DNA of 64,000 nucleotides from UQRS01 sp964481575 (GCA_964481575.1 CAYZTR010000007.1:4113-68112), one strand, 5' to 3'. Numbered from the stretch's first letter, positions 43,456 to 53,530 are shown. The notes: generated by a model not told the origin, from the letters alone. Translations and numbers: made by a program.

Positions 43456-46400
43456 TTAGGATTCCTCTTCAATCAGACCGTACTCGATTTGCTTGCGCTC
43501 CATCTCGTTTTCAATGTCCTCAACAGCCTGCTCCCAAGAAGCACGGGTGTTGACGTCATTGGTGACGGTCCGAGTCCAGGCGTTGCTGACGTTCCGCCCG
43601 GTGTAATAACCGCCCAGCGTGTTGGGCATATTCACGAAGTTGTTAAAGACAATGCGGAACACCTTCTTATGATTGGTATTCCAATTCATCCGCAGGAACG
43701 CATCGGTATTGGCGGTATTCCAGCGGGCGGTCAGGCCCATAACACCTTCAATATTGGCAGAATAGTTATACTGCACATCCTCGCTCATCCACCATTTGAT
43801 GAATTCCCAGCCATCCTCCTTGTTGACGGTATCGGAGAACATCATGAGACAGGTCACCACGCCGCCGGCCGAACGGTTCAGTTTACCGGAATCGTCGTAG
43901 GTACCGGGAATCGGAGCGATATCCCACTTACCGTAAATTTCAGGCGCCGCATACAGCAGTTTGATATAATCCGAATAGCTACCAACCACCAGAGGAATAT
44001 CTCCGATCCGGAAGTGGTTGTAGATATCGGCGGTTTCCGGCATATCGTAAACGTTATAGTTGTTGGTCCACTGGACAAACGCCTGATAGGCCACATCGGA
44101 ATCCAGAGCGGTCTTGGTCTTATCTTCATTATAGTAGCTGCCGCCCAGCTGATACAGATAGGTAGCATAGTCTGAAGTCATGAAGAAATCCATACCGTTC
44201 TGGTTCAGCACCGGCAGAACTCTGTTATACAGATCATACCAGGTTTGGGGAATATCTACATTCAAAGAGCTGAGAATATCCGTCCGGTAGAACATGATAC
44301 GGAAATCCATGGTCTCGGGAATGGCATAGCAGCCATCCTGATACAGCAACGGCTCCAATGCACCGGGGAGAAAACTTTCAGCGAATTCATCATAATCATC
44401 AAAATTCGTCAGATCATAGGCAGCATCCCGGATAGCCAGCTCCACAGGGGTCTGAGAGTCAGTACCCAAAGCAATATCGGGAACGGTCCCCGAAATAACT
44501 GCCAACATCAGCGGACTGATGCTACCCACAGCGCCCACGGAACCGGTAGGCATGATGTTGACGCTGACGCCGATGCCGGTTTCTTGGGTGAAATCCTCCG
44601 TACCCATCTCCTGGATCACCTCGGCCATTTCCTTGGAACGGGCGACCCAGACATTGATGGTGGAATGAACCTCAATGGAATCATCTTCCGCAGCATATTG
44701 GATGCTGTCATAGTCCTTGTAGAAGGAGTTCCAGAAGTTTACAGCCGTACCGGCAATTTTCTGGAAAATATTAGATTTTTTCATCTGGACGGTTTCATCC
44801 GGGGCTATCATTTGCAGGTAGTCCATCTGCATGGGCTGATCCTGAATGTCATAATACCACTGAGAAACCGAGGATTGGGTATCCTGCATTTCATCCAGCT
44901 TGGCCGGGATCTTATTCGGGTGCTTAATCAAATAAGCCAGCTGATCAGCTGCTGTGTTCAAAGAGTTGGCCAGGGTAGGCGTCTTTTGGCAGTAGCTCTG
45001 CAGGTAAACGATCTGAGCGCGGTAGCGATCCTCCAGATCCTGCATGGTCTCCAACAACTGGGGATATCTCTTTTCCAGCTGATAGTCGTAGTTCAGGTCG
45101 GGATCACTGCCGGTAATGGCGGTAATGGATCGAATCAGGGAGGTAACATCGTCATTGATGGAGTACAGCTCCTTGATAACCTCCGTTGCCTGGCCCATCT
45201 TAACCGTAAAGGCAATTTCATGCTCACCAGCCGTCAGGTAGAACTGATAGGGGGTTCCCTCCGCATCCGAAACGGTAACATTCTGCCATTTGGTACCATA
45301 TTCAAAGGCATAAGCAGACACCTCCCGGAAGGGAACCACACCGTCAATGGTGATCTGCCGGTGCACGCTAAGACCTTCACCATGGTTCTGGAAAATCCGA
45401 AGGTTCAAAGCATAAAGTCCGTCGGTGGGAACAGAGATTTTATAGGTTACGGACTGATTACCGGTACGCCAGTCGTAACCACCGATGGTATTCAGTACCA
45501 CATGCCCGATCGTATAAGGGGTGGTAGCCGGGTCGGAATTAGCGGCCCGCCGCAGGATCTGGCTGGAACGGTATGCGGCATCCTCAGCCTCCACCCGGGT
45601 ATCTGCGCTGGTGTCCACCGGTTGGATACCGGCAGCCAGGTTTTCTGCATTATATTCTTCATAAGAGGGAAGGTTCTGCCCCGGCAGAATGGTGATATTA
45701 CCGAAATAACAGGCGCAATTCACATAGCCCACCGTCAGGGTGTGCTGGCCAGGCGTCAGGTAGTAGGCCAAACCGTCGCTGTACATCCCGTCAACATCGG
45801 AAACATACTCGCTGTCCCAGGTGTATACCTGGCGCATCTTGGGCTTCAGCTGGTCTCCGTTGCTATCCTTCTTAACGGCACCGATTTCCTCCCACTTCCG
45901 CATGAAAGGAACCGTATCACTCTCCGAAAAGGGAGAAACACCGTCAATGAGAACCGAACGCTGCACATCTGCCGTGTCGGTTTCATCAGGAAGGTAGTCC
46001 ACCAGAATATGATACAGACCGGCCTTTTTCACCTGGAAGGTCCAGATCAGTTCCCCAATATCCTCATTGGAATAGATCTGCGGATTCTTGTAAGCAGCAT
46101 AGCCATCAGAGACCGTACCGGTCACCAATGGCTGGGCGTTGCCATCTGCATCCACAGCTGTATCGGCGGTCAGTACAATGGCGTCATCCGCAGACAAGCC
46201 ATAGGAGTCATAATCTATGTAACTGGCTGCCATGGCGCCGGTGGAATCATTGCTGCTATCATAGTCGGACAACAGCTTGTAATGCTCCGTCACATAAGAG
46301 CAGTACTCCACATCAGTTGCGTCACTGTACAGCGAGATCACATAGTCATCACCGCCGGTGTCGTAAGTATGCTCCGAAGAAGCAGAGGCGGAAGTCGCAT

Positions 46401-46512
46401 CTGTTTCATCGTCAGCCGCCGCAGATACTGCTCCCACCGGCAGAATGATACATACTGCCAAGAGCAATGCCAACAACCGACCATGCATCTTGCTTGGGTT
46501 CATAGTTGCCAT
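43456..46512 (-). CDS. ABC solute-binding protein fused to CBM-like domains
   Basis: The 1018-residue protein is more than twice the usual length. After a signal peptide come two beta-sandwich domains of CBM6/35 type: one around VKKAGLYHILVDYLP, the second starting RVEAEDAAYRSS with TYKISVPTDGLYALNLRIF. A helical linker follows. The last 390 residues or so form a family 1 sugar-binding protein (DIALGTDSQTPVELAIR, WDIAPIPGTYDD, AGGVVTCLMMF). No lipobox and no C-terminal anchor are visible, which is odd for a Gram-positive binding protein. ATG 46512 has GGAAGG at 7 bases; ATG 46527 is an alternative. The N-terminal domains may hold mannan at the surface while the C-terminal lobe feeds the permeases. 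Confidence 0.85.
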   Translation of the reverse strand: MATMNPSKMHGRLLALLLAVCIILPVGAVSAAADDETDATSASASSEHTYDTGGDDYVISLYSDATDVEYCSYVTEHYKLLSDYDSSNDSTGAMAASYIDYDSYGLSADDAIVLTADTAVDADGNAQPLVTGTVSDGYAAYKNPQIYSNEDIGELIWTFQVKKAGLYHILVDYLPDETDTADVQRSVLIDGVSPFSESDTVPFMRKWEEIGAVKKDSNGDQLKPKMRQVYTWDSEYVSDVDGMYSDGLAYYLTPGQHTLTVGYVNCACYFGNITILPGQNLPSYEEYNAENLAAGIQPVDTSADTRVEAEDAAYRSSQILRRAANSDPATTPYTIGHVVLNTIGGYDWRTGNQSVTYKISVPTDGLYALNLRIFQNHGEGLSVHRQITIDGVVPFREVSAYAFEYGTKWQNVTVSDAEGTPYQFYLTAGEHEIAFTVKMGQATEVIKELYSINDDVTSLIRSITAITGSDPDLNYDYQLEKRYPQLLETMQDLEDRYRAQIVYLQSYCQKTPTLANSLNTAADQLAYLIKHPNKIPAKLDEMQDTQSSVSQWYYDIQDQPMQMDYLQMIAPDETVQMKKSNIFQKIAGTAVNFWNSFYKDYDSIQYAAEDDSIEVHSTINVWVARSKEMAEVIQEMGTEDFTQETGIGVSVNIMPTGSVGAVGSISPLMLAVISGTVPDIALGTDSQTPVELAIRDAAYDLTNFDDYDEFAESFLPGALEPLLYQDGCYAIPETMDFRIMFYRTDILSSLNVDIPQTWYDLYNRVLPVLNQNGMDFFMTSDYATYLYQLGGSYYNEDKTKTALDSDVAYQAFVQWTNNYNVYDMPETADIYNHFRIGDIPLVVGSYSDYIKLLYAAPEIYGKWDIAPIPGTYDDSGKLNRSAGGVVTCLMMFSDTVNKEDGWEFIKWWMSEDVQYNYSANIEGVMGLTARWNTANTDAFLRMNWNTNHKKVFRIVFNNFVNMPNTLGGYYTGRNVSNAWTRTVTNDVNTRASWEQAVEDIENEMERKQIEYGLIEEES

Positions 46513-46545
46513 ACAAAAACCTTCCATCTTTCTCCCTCACGGGGT

Positions 46546-47775
46546 TTATTCTGTTACGCTATCCGAATCGGATAAATATCCGAATGTATCTAAATAGGCC
46601 ACACTTTCCAAAAGCGCTGCGCCGCTGGACATGGCCTGCAGCGCACCGGTTCCCTTTACCGGTTTATTCCATTCCGCACCGCAAAGGGGGGCCTCTTCGC
46701 TTGGAATGTTTGACCACATTGCTTCCGCGTTTTTTACCAGAAAATCCGCATAGGTTTCCCGGTTTTGTTCGGTGGTTTCAATCAGCTCCACCAAATATCT
46801 GCAAAAGATTCCTTTAAATGCACCGGCATCACTGTCAGCCGTACCGTCCGCTTGAAGAACGCCGTCACTGTTAACCAGGTGCTTCAAGGTGTAATTCGCT
46901 GTCAGCGTCGCTTTATCCAGATAAGCAGGATCGCCTAAAATCCGGTAAAGCTCCACACAAGCGCCGATATACACCCCTTGGTTATATGTAAATACCCAGC
47001 TATAATCGATGCGGTCATTGCCTTCCCGGTTATAGCCATCCCATACCAGACCGTTATTGTGATTAACGAGCTTACCGTCCCACCACGTAAAGATCTGAAG
47101 GGCCATATCCAAATATTCCTGATCTCCGTACAGGTCATACATGCGACAGGCCAGAATACAGGCCGGCCCCTGTGCCGGAGAATTTCGATAATAAATCTGT
47201 CCTTTTTGCCAGGAAATTCCTCCCTGGTAATACCAACCGTCCATGATCACTTCATAGAGCAGCTTCAGATCCAGCTCATAATCCGGATCCCCGGTAGCCT
47301 TGTACAGCTTCGCCATAGCGCAGGCCATCCAGCCCATATCATCATAGAATTCATTGGTCAGGTGATTTCCATTGGCACGTTTTTCCGCCAGCATCAAATC
47401 CTTGGCTCGCTGGGCATAGACAGGATCTCCGGTGCGGAGATAGGCATCGGCCAGAGAATCCACAAACTGGGCCTGAATCCAGTAGTTGCCACTGCCATTT
47501 TCATAGGCGCCTTTTTCCAGAGAATAATAATTGCAAAGGGTACCGTTTTCTCCCAGCATTTGATTCCAAAGGAAAGATTGCATCTGATCCGCAATGTGGG
47601 ACCATTCACTCCGATCCGCCGGCTTCACATAAGAAACCGTGGTATCTGTCAAATCAGCCACCAGAAATTCCCCAGTATAGGCCGATGACTGGATCAGAAC
47701 AGAGCAGACCGTGCCGGTCAGCAGAAGTGCAAGAATGAAACAAGCTGCAAGAATCTGTACTACTACGTCCCTCAT
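46546..47775 (-). CDS. GH76 endo-alpha-1,6-mannanase, membrane-anchored or secreted
   Basis: The 409-residue protein has an N-terminal hydrophobic segment (residues 5-30) that serves as a signal anchor or signal peptide; no lipobox is seen. The rest is an (alpha/alpha)6 barrel of GH76: the catalytic pair Asp145-Asp146 in NEFYDDMGWM, GDPDYELDLK-type helices, GLVWDGYNR and TYNQGVYIGACVELY. GH76 enzymes cut alpha-1,6-mannosidic bonds in the backbone of yeast mannan and related glycans with retention. It differs from the other three GH76 copies of the locus, having YDDM rather than YDDDVW. A hairpin separates it from the upstream binding-protein gene. Confidence 0.9.
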   Translation of the reverse strand: MRDVVVQILAACFILALLLTGTVCSVLIQSSAYTGEFLVADLTDTTVSYVKPADRSEWSHIADQMQSFLWNQMLGENGTLCNYYSLEKGAYENGSGNYWIQAQFVDSLADAYLRTGDPVYAQRAKDLMLAEKRANGNHLTNEFYDDMGWMACAMAKLYKATGDPDYELDLKLLYEVIMDGWYYQGGISWQKGQIYYRNSPAQGPACILACRMYDLYGDQEYLDMALQIFTWWDGKLVNHNNGLVWDGYNREGNDRIDYSWVFTYNQGVYIGACVELYRILGDPAYLDKATLTANYTLKHLVNSDGVLQADGTADSDAGAFKGIFCRYLVELIETTEQNRETYADFLVKNAEAMWSNIPSEEAPLCGAEWNKPVKGTGALQAMSSGAALLESVAYLDTFGYLSDSDSVTE

Positions 47776-47816
47776 CCGACACGCTCCTGACGAAAAAATT
47801 TAAATAAATTCTATAA

Positions 47817-47850
47817 TGCTACCCGAAGGGAGGAAACCCTCCGGGTAGCA
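47817..47850 (-). terminator. Intercistronic hairpin after the binding-protein gene
   Basis: TGCTACCCG-GGG pairs with its complement around a short loop, with an AT-rich tail on the minus strand. As in many sugar ABC operons, it may stop most transcripts or protect the binding-protein mRNA so that this gene is expressed more than those downstream. Confidence 0.65.
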
Positions 47851-47868
47851 CATGTTAGAAGTCAGCCG

Positions 47869-49266
47869 TTATGAAACGTCCTTCATGTACCGGTTATACA
47901 GCGCATCGCCCTGCTTCTGGGCGTCTTCCAGACCCTCAGTTACCGTAAAGGTTCCATTCATAATCGCAACGCAATCACTCTCAAGCGCCTTTACAAAGTC
48001 AGCATTGATGGGGGCGTTAACGGGCTGATCCAGGGTGATCTGATCAAACAGCTCATCCCGCTGCATCAGGTTGTTCTTGACGTCCTCACGGCAGCCATCC
48101 AGGTACTTGTCATACAGCTCTTGTCTGGTGTTCTTGTTCACCAGGTAAACAGGGTTCCAGGTCTCAGGATTGGCGATAGCATCCCGCTCCTGCACGCTGG
48201 CGGAACCGTTGGTTACAGCCCAGCGAGAGAACAACCAACCGCCGTCAGGATTCTTGGCGCCGGTGGGAATACCATACCACTGCCAAGCATAGCCGGAAAC
48301 GGTGGTCTCGGTCAGGCCGTACTCAGGGCTATCATCATACGGCATAGCAGCGATACCAACCTCAAAATCCTGCGCCAACTTCTGGCCATAGCCGATATCG
48401 GCAATACCCATAGCAACGTTGCCGCTTTCGAAGGAAACGCCTTCTGCGACTTTTTCAGAACCACCGAAGATCTCGGGGAACTTCAGCAGGTAGTTCATCA
48501 CAGCGGTGAACTTATTGTCGTTCACAGTAACCTTACCGGTGTAACGGTCCTGATAGCTGTCGCCGTAGGTCAGGCGCCAGTGCTCAAACCACCAGGTGTA
48601 ATCCAGGAAGCCGGCCTGGGTAACCAAACCGGAAGCATCCGTCTTGGTCATAGCCTTGGCCATATCATACATTTCGCTCCAGGTAGCAGGCGGAGTATTC
48701 CGATCATACCCATTGGCCTCAAAGAGATCCTTATTCCAGACCAAAGCGCCCACAGACACATCGGTGTAAACACCGTATACATGCTGATCGCCGTTTTCAT
48801 CCGGGAAGGTCATGAACATGGAGTACCAGCTGGGAAGATCATCCCAGGTGTAGGACTGATCCTTACACAGGGAAGCATCGGCAGGTGCGCCGGTAGCAGG
48901 ATCCACAGGCAGATAATCATCCAGAGGCATAACCAACTTCTTGGCAACAGCTTCTCCCAGAGGAGCAGCAGCAGCGTTGTTGGTGTAAAACATATCCGGC
49001 TGGGTACCGGCCGAGATTGCAGCGGCCAGGGTAGCCAAGCTAAAGTCACTGGAAGTGGAACGATCCAGGTTAATGGTGGGATAGTCTCTCGACCAAGCCT
49101 CCCAATAATCTTCACCGAATGCTCCCCAAACAGTAACATTCAAATCCTCCGGCATGAATCCTTCCCCGGAACCATCGTCCAGGTCATCGCCGCCGCAGGA
49201 AGTCATTGCACCAAAGCTCAAAACCAGGGCGAGACAAAGCAACAAGCTAATGATTCGTTTTGCCAT
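47869..49266 (-). CDS. Sugar ABC transporter solute-binding lipoprotein
   Basis: The 465-residue protein has a signal peptide ending in MTSC (Cys24), an acceptable lipobox, and the two-lobe family 1 binding-protein fold. Supporting segments are LNVTVWGAFGEDYWEAW, ISAGTQPDMFYTN, GVYTDVSVGALVWNKDLFEANG and a C-terminal helical tail. It captures an oligosaccharide, presumably alpha-1,6-mannooligosaccharide, and delivers it to a CUT1 permease pair. It lies between two GH76 genes and about 4.4 kb upstream of the nearest permeases, so which pair it serves is not clear. The hairpin after it suggests higher expression. Confidence 0.93.
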   Translation of the reverse strand: MAKRIISLLLCLALVLSFGAMTSCGGDDLDDGSGEGFMPEDLNVTVWGAFGEDYWEAWSRDYPTINLDRSTSSDFSLATLAAAISAGTQPDMFYTNNAAAAPLGEAVAKKLVMPLDDYLPVDPATGAPADASLCKDQSYTWDDLPSWYSMFMTFPDENGDQHVYGVYTDVSVGALVWNKDLFEANGYDRNTPPATWSEMYDMAKAMTKTDASGLVTQAGFLDYTWWFEHWRLTYGDSYQDRYTGKVTVNDNKFTAVMNYLLKFPEIFGGSEKVAEGVSFESGNVAMGIADIGYGQKLAQDFEVGIAAMPYDDSPEYGLTETTVSGYAWQWYGIPTGAKNPDGGWLFSRWAVTNGSASVQERDAIANPETWNPVYLVNKNTRQELYDKYLDGCREDVKNNLMQRDELFDQITLDQPVNAPINADFVKALESDCVAIMNGTFTVTEGLEDAQKQGDALYNRYMKDVS

Positions 49267-49349
49267 TCTACATCATTCCTTTCTCAATATTTATCAAAAC
49301 CGGAAACTCCGGTCAGATACATAGGTTACGGCCGCAGGAAGCAAGCCAA

Positions 49350-50582
49350 TCAATGGGCATTTTGCCACAGCTGTAATAAATACTCCAGCCGGGCATTGCC
49401 CGCCTGATCCAATAAAGAGGGGTTGGATGTAATGCCGCTTTCCGTCCAGCCGCTTATCAGGTAGCCACGTACATCATTGGCAATGCTGCAGGCATAGGCA
49501 ATGGTTTGCAAATAGCCTTCAATATACTTCTGGTCGGTGGAAGCATCCACCTCATAAAGCTTCAGATAACCATGGAGCAAGGAGCCGCCGAACCAGCTGT
49601 TGCTGTCTGCAATGTAAAGGGGCTCCTGGCAACGATCCACCGTTTGGGTTTCGCCAAACTGGTCATAAGCGCCTTCGGCGTAAAGCCTGGCATCCTCCAG
49701 GTAAGCGATCTGCCCGGTGATTTGATACAAGGTGGCAGCCGCATAGATCATATTGCCGGTATTATACGAATACTTGGCCCGATCTACCCCGCCGGTAGAT
49801 ACATTTATATTATCAAAAAAAGTATAATTTTCCGTGTCAAGTAAGGTGGCCTTGGTCCAGTCATACAGATTCTGCGCCCAGGTAAGATAGGTTTCCTGTT
49901 GGGTGATCTGGTACAGCTGCGCGGAAGCCACCGCCAGGGGTGCGTTGATGCAGGTGTTTTTGCTGGCTTTGTCGTCCTCTTTCCAATAGACGCCGCCCCC
50001 CAGCTTCTCATCCCAGCCGGAATAGCAAAACTGAATCGTGTTTTCCGCCTGGGTCAGCCAATGGGTATCCCCCAGCAGCTGGTAAGCATGAATAAATTCC
50101 AGGACAACCCAAACATCGTCGTCATAAAAACATTCGGCCCGCCCATCACTGGTGACGCACTGATACACCTGCAACTCATCACTGCGCCAAGTGGTGCGGT
50201 AATTCTCCACACCCTGCAGAGCCTTTAAATACTCGGTTTTTACCGCTTCATCCTCCGGATGCAGTTGCATCCGCAATCCGGCCGCCTCCATATAGGCGGC
50301 ATAGCCCCAAAGGGCGGTGGAATCGGTGCTGTTCACCGAATCCTTCATTTCATCCTTGGTCAGGAACCAAAAGGCGTCGCTTAAGGTATCCATCAGTGTA
50401 TCGGCCGCTTCGCCAAAGGCGTCATAGGCCAGCAGCGCTTCTAAGGTCAGGAAACCCTCTTCATCGGATGTGCCGGTTCCCTGAGAATTGCGATCCGCTG
50501 CCGCATCCTTTTCCCCGCCGCAGGCTGCCAGCGACAGCAACAGGCAAAGCATCAAAAGAAAGGATGTAATCCGTTTTATCAT
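49350..50582 (-). CDS. GH76 alpha-1,6-mannanase lipoprotein
   Basis: The 410-residue protein starts at ATG 50582, 9 bases after AGGAG. It has lipobox LAAC with Cys21 and so is anchored outside the cell. The GH76 barrel shows CFYDDDVWVVL (Asp154-156, containing the catalytic pair), GWDEKLGGGVYWKEDD, KNTCINAPLA and YSYNTGNMIYAAATLY. It is expected to cut alpha-1,6-mannan at the cell surface. It is close in motif content to the lipoprotein at 50666 and the cytoplasmic enzyme at 52434, indicating an expanded family inside the locus. Confidence 0.92.
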   Translation of the reverse strand: MIKRITSFLLMLCLLLSLAACGGEKDAAADRNSQGTGTSDEEGFLTLEALLAYDAFGEAADTLMDTLSDAFWFLTKDEMKDSVNSTDSTALWGYAAYMEAAGLRMQLHPEDEAVKTEYLKALQGVENYRTTWRSDELQVYQCVTSDGRAECFYDDDVWVVLEFIHAYQLLGDTHWLTQAENTIQFCYSGWDEKLGGGVYWKEDDKASKNTCINAPLAVASAQLYQITQQETYLTWAQNLYDWTKATLLDTENYTFFDNINVSTGGVDRAKYSYNTGNMIYAAATLYQITGQIAYLEDARLYAEGAYDQFGETQTVDRCQEPLYIADSNSWFGGSLLHGYLKLYEVDASTDQKYIEGYLQTIAYACSIANDVRGYLISGWTESGITSNPSLLDQAGNARLEYLLQLWQNAH

Positions 50583-50615
50583 GAAATTCTCTCCTTTCTC
50601 CGAATACCATGGGGA

Positions 50616-50646
50616 AGTACAGTCCCGCAAAAAGCGGGACTGTACT
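50616..50646 (-). terminator. Intercistronic hairpin, perfect 13-bp stem
   Basis: AGTACAGTCCCGC pairs perfectly around five A/T bases between two GH76 genes. There is no clear T run on the minus strand, so it may be a processing or attenuation structure. Confidence 0.6.
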
Positions 50647-50665
50647 GTATTGTAACATTTAGGAT

Positions 50666-52369
50666 TTAGTTCACCTTAAAGCCGGGAACAGTAGACAAGG
50701 GGGCAATCCCCTTCTCCGCGTTGCCCTCATAAGCGTCTACCCAGGAACTGGTCATGAACAGTACCCGAACGCTGGCAGACTGATTCATAACACTCTTCTG
50801 ACTTGCCGTAATCGTTGCGGTACTGGAGTGCCAGTCAGGATGGATCCACTCCTGTCCGTTGGTGTAGGTCCGGTTGCTGTAAGCCAGGAACATGGAGGAA
50901 CGCACCATTTTCATATACTGGGAAAGCTCCGGATCGGTGGGATCCACATTGTAGAGATTCAAGTAGCCCTCCACCAGATAGGAACTGAACCAGGGATTGC
51001 CTTCCCGCCACAGAACAGTCCAGTTGCCCTTGTACTTGGTGCGGCTCAGCCACTTATTGGCAGCAGCAGCAGCAATGTTCTTGGCATCGTCCAGGTAGTC
51101 GGCATCGCCAGTACACTGGTACAAACCAACCGCAGCAGACAGCATTTCACCGGTGTTGTAAGTCAACTGCCCGCTGTCCAGCTCAATCACGCCGGCATCG
51201 TTTGTTATCCACTTATCATACATGATATAGTTGTCAGCCATGAGCTGAGATTTTGCCCAGGCGTAGGTCTTGGTGGCAGCATCCAGATAATACTGATCCC
51301 CAGTCTCCAGATAGAAGTCCGTCAGCAGATCCACAGCCGGGCAATTGATGCAGGAGTTCTTCTGCTGCGCTTCACCGCTCAGATTGAACTGATCCATCCA
51401 CCAAATACCGCCGCCTTTGTAGGTATCTTCCCAACCGGTGTCGTAAATGTAACGGATCATACGGTCAGACAGGGTCTTATACTTCTGGTCACCCAACACA
51501 TGGTAGGCATGGAGATATTCTTTCGCAATCCAGACGTCATCATCATAGAAAACCTGGTTAGCCGCGTTATTGGGATAGCAGGAGAGAGACAGATAAGAAC
51601 CGGAAGCCAACTCACCTTTGCTGTCCTCAATGGCAGTCATATAGGTGCCGTTGCCGCCCTTGATCCGATCCATATCGGACACCACATAATACTTCAGGTT
51701 GGTCAAGGCCTTTTCATAATCGGCCTGGTAAGCGGTGGGATCATACTGGCAGGCTGCGCCGGTGGCCTCCAGGAAGGAACCATAGCCCCACAGGGTGATC
51801 CAGCCGGAGGGATTCCAGTTGTTGTCCTTGTCCACCAGGGTATCGTAGATGCGGTCCCCATTCCAAATGTGGTTTTCAGAACTGGTGTTATCCGAATGGT
51901 CTGTCTTGCCCAGCAACCAATCCAGAACGGTAGCAGCTGCATTGGCAATCTCAGCAGCAGGAGCCACATCAGCCGGCGCGGCGGTCCCGATCTCAGGCGG
52001 CTTTTCATCCGGATCGCCGGAACTGCTTCCAGAAATCTCTGCACTCTGCACAAAATAACTCAGCACCCATCCCTCAGGCATGATGGTGCGCTGGGTCAAA
52101 TTCGGCACAAACACGCTGGAGGTGGCATCCGTCTGGGTCACAGTGGAGTTCTTCACTTTGGAAACCACGGTAGTGGTGGTGGTTTTCTTCTTGCTGGAAC
52201 TGGCCACTTTGGAAGATGTGGTGGAAGAAGTGGACTTTGGCTTGGTGGAAGTGATCACAGATTCAATCACTTCGTCTTCGGTGCCGCCCGTGGTAACGGT
52301 CTTGCACCCCGCAAACAATGACAGCATCATGACTACCGCCATTATTGCAGCTAAGAATCGCTTACGCAT
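50666..52369 (-). CDS. GH76 alpha-1,6-mannanase lipoprotein with long linker
   Basis: The 567-residue protein has lipobox FAGC (Cys22) followed by a Ser/Thr/Lys-rich linker (about 30-85) that would span the cell wall, then a GH76 barrel. FYDDDVWIAK holds the catalytic Asp pair (276-278), with KNSCINCPAVDLL and TYNTGEMLSAAVGLY further on. The segment at about 100-165 before the catalytic core adds an insert not present in the 410-residue copy. The linker suggests that this enzyme reaches furthest out and attacks the polymer first (inference). ATG 52369 follows GGAAG. Confidence 0.92.
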   Translation of the reverse strand: MRKRFLAAIMAVVMMLSLFAGCKTVTTGGTEDEVIESVITSTKPKSTSSTTSSKVASSSKKKTTTTTVVSKVKNSTVTQTDATSSVFVPNLTQRTIMPEGWVLSYFVQSAEISGSSSGDPDEKPPEIGTAAPADVAPAAEIANAAATVLDWLLGKTDHSDNTSSENHIWNGDRIYDTLVDKDNNWNPSGWITLWGYGSFLEATGAACQYDPTAYQADYEKALTNLKYYVVSDMDRIKGGNGTYMTAIEDSKGELASGSYLSLSCYPNNAANQVFYDDDVWIAKEYLHAYHVLGDQKYKTLSDRMIRYIYDTGWEDTYKGGGIWWMDQFNLSGEAQQKNSCINCPAVDLLTDFYLETGDQYYLDAATKTYAWAKSQLMADNYIMYDKWITNDAGVIELDSGQLTYNTGEMLSAAVGLYQCTGDADYLDDAKNIAAAAANKWLSRTKYKGNWTVLWREGNPWFSSYLVEGYLNLYNVDPTDPELSQYMKMVRSSMFLAYSNRTYTNGQEWIHPDWHSSTATITASQKSVMNQSASVRVLFMTSSWVDAYEGNAEKGIAPLSTVPGFKVN

Positions 52370-52433
52370 AGGGATCTTCCTTTCCTAAATGTATTTTAAG
52401 AACATATTTGCACGCCAGAAGGCGATCAAACCA

Positions 52434-53516
52434 TTATTTCTGATACTGCTGCTTCCACAGATGCACTTTGTACATGCAGGTAGCAGTACCGGACTGATCC
52501 AGAATATGAGCATCCTCATCCCGAACGGGAGTCTGCCAATTCTGAGGCAGGAACCCGGTGGCATTCTTTTGCTGCAAAGCATAAGCGGTAGCCGATGCAA
52601 AGCTCAGAATGTAATCATCCACTGGATCGTGGGGATACAAAACCAAATAACCGTCCAACAGCCAGGAGTTAAACCAGGGGGATGAACCCTTGGTAAAACG
52701 ATAATACCCGTCGCTCTCCACCTGACCGAAGCCGCCGTTCAAAGCAGACCGGGCGGTACGCTTTGCGTCCTCCAGATAAGCTGCTTCTCCGGTGATCTCA
52801 TAGAGGTGCACGCCGGCGCCGATCATGCAGCCGGTATTGTAGGTCCACTTATGGGGTTCCACCGTACCGTCCAGCTTTTTATTGTCCCAATAGAGGTTAT
52901 CGGCAGGATCCATCAGGTTCTCTTTGGTCCAGGCATACAGCTTCTTGGCCATTTCCAGGAACTCCGGTTCCTTGGTTGCCTTATAAAGCTGCGCGGAAAC
53001 CTTGGCCAGAGGTGCATTGATGCAGGTGTTCTTACTTTCATAATTGTTCACCATCCAGTAAACACCGCCGCCAAGCTTCTCATCCCAACCGGTATAGCAG
53101 AAGCGGCAAACCCGCTTAGACAGATCCAGCCATTTGGGATCCTTCAAATTCTGGCTGGCATCCAGGTAAGCAATCACCAGCCAGGCGTTATCATCATAAT
53201 AAATATCGCCGGAACCGCCGCAGGCAGCAGCATAGGCCAGGTGGTCATCCTCCCGGCAAACCTGATAGGCCCGCAGGCCCTCCAGGGTATCTATGTATAA
53301 CTGTTTGGCATGGGCACAGTCAGGATATGTCTCAAACTGGGCTGCGATGGCTTCCAGATGGCCGCCGTAGGGCCAAAGGAAAGCCTTCTCTGTGCCGACA
53401 TATTTTTCCTTCCCGAAATAGCCGGTATCGTTCCAGAATTTCTCCCGAACGGTGGCCAGAAAGGCATGGGCTTCTTCCGCAAAGTTAACATCCGCAAACA
53501 AAGCAGCATCTATCAT
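52434..53516 (-). CDS. Cytoplasmic GH76 alpha-1,6-mannosidase/mannanase
   Basis: The 360-residue protein has no signal peptide and starts straight into the fold (MIDAALFADVNFAEEA). GH76 features are IYYDDNAWLVIAY with Asp108-109, GWDEKLGGGVYWMVNN, KNTCINAPLAKVSAQLY and TYNTGCMIGAGVHLY. It should act inside the cell on imported alpha-1,6-mannooligosaccharides. It lies 14 bases after the GH125 gene, so the two intracellular enzymes are translated together. Start ATG has AAGGAGG 9 bases upstream, which argues against a missed signal peptide. Confidence 0.92.
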   Translation of the reverse strand: MIDAALFADVNFAEEAHAFLATVREKFWNDTGYFGKEKYVGTEKAFLWPYGGHLEAIAAQFETYPDCAHAKQLYIDTLEGLRAYQVCREDDHLAYAAACGGSGDIYYDDNAWLVIAYLDASQNLKDPKWLDLSKRVCRFCYTGWDEKLGGGVYWMVNNYESKNTCINAPLAKVSAQLYKATKEPEFLEMAKKLYAWTKENLMDPADNLYWDNKKLDGTVEPHKWTYNTGCMIGAGVHLYEITGEAAYLEDAKRTARSALNGGFGQVESDGYYRFTKGSSPWFNSWLLDGYLVLYPHDPVDDYILSFASATAYALQQKNATGFLPQNWQTPVRDEDAHILDQSGTATCMYKVHLWKQQYQK

Positions 53517-53530
53517 GGGGAAACGCCTCC

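Noticed and set aside
44245..46575. Plus-strand open frame of 776 codons opposite the large binding-protein gene
   Set aside because: Antisense to a well-supported gene; no ribosome binding site, and its composition reflects the codon bias of the other strand.
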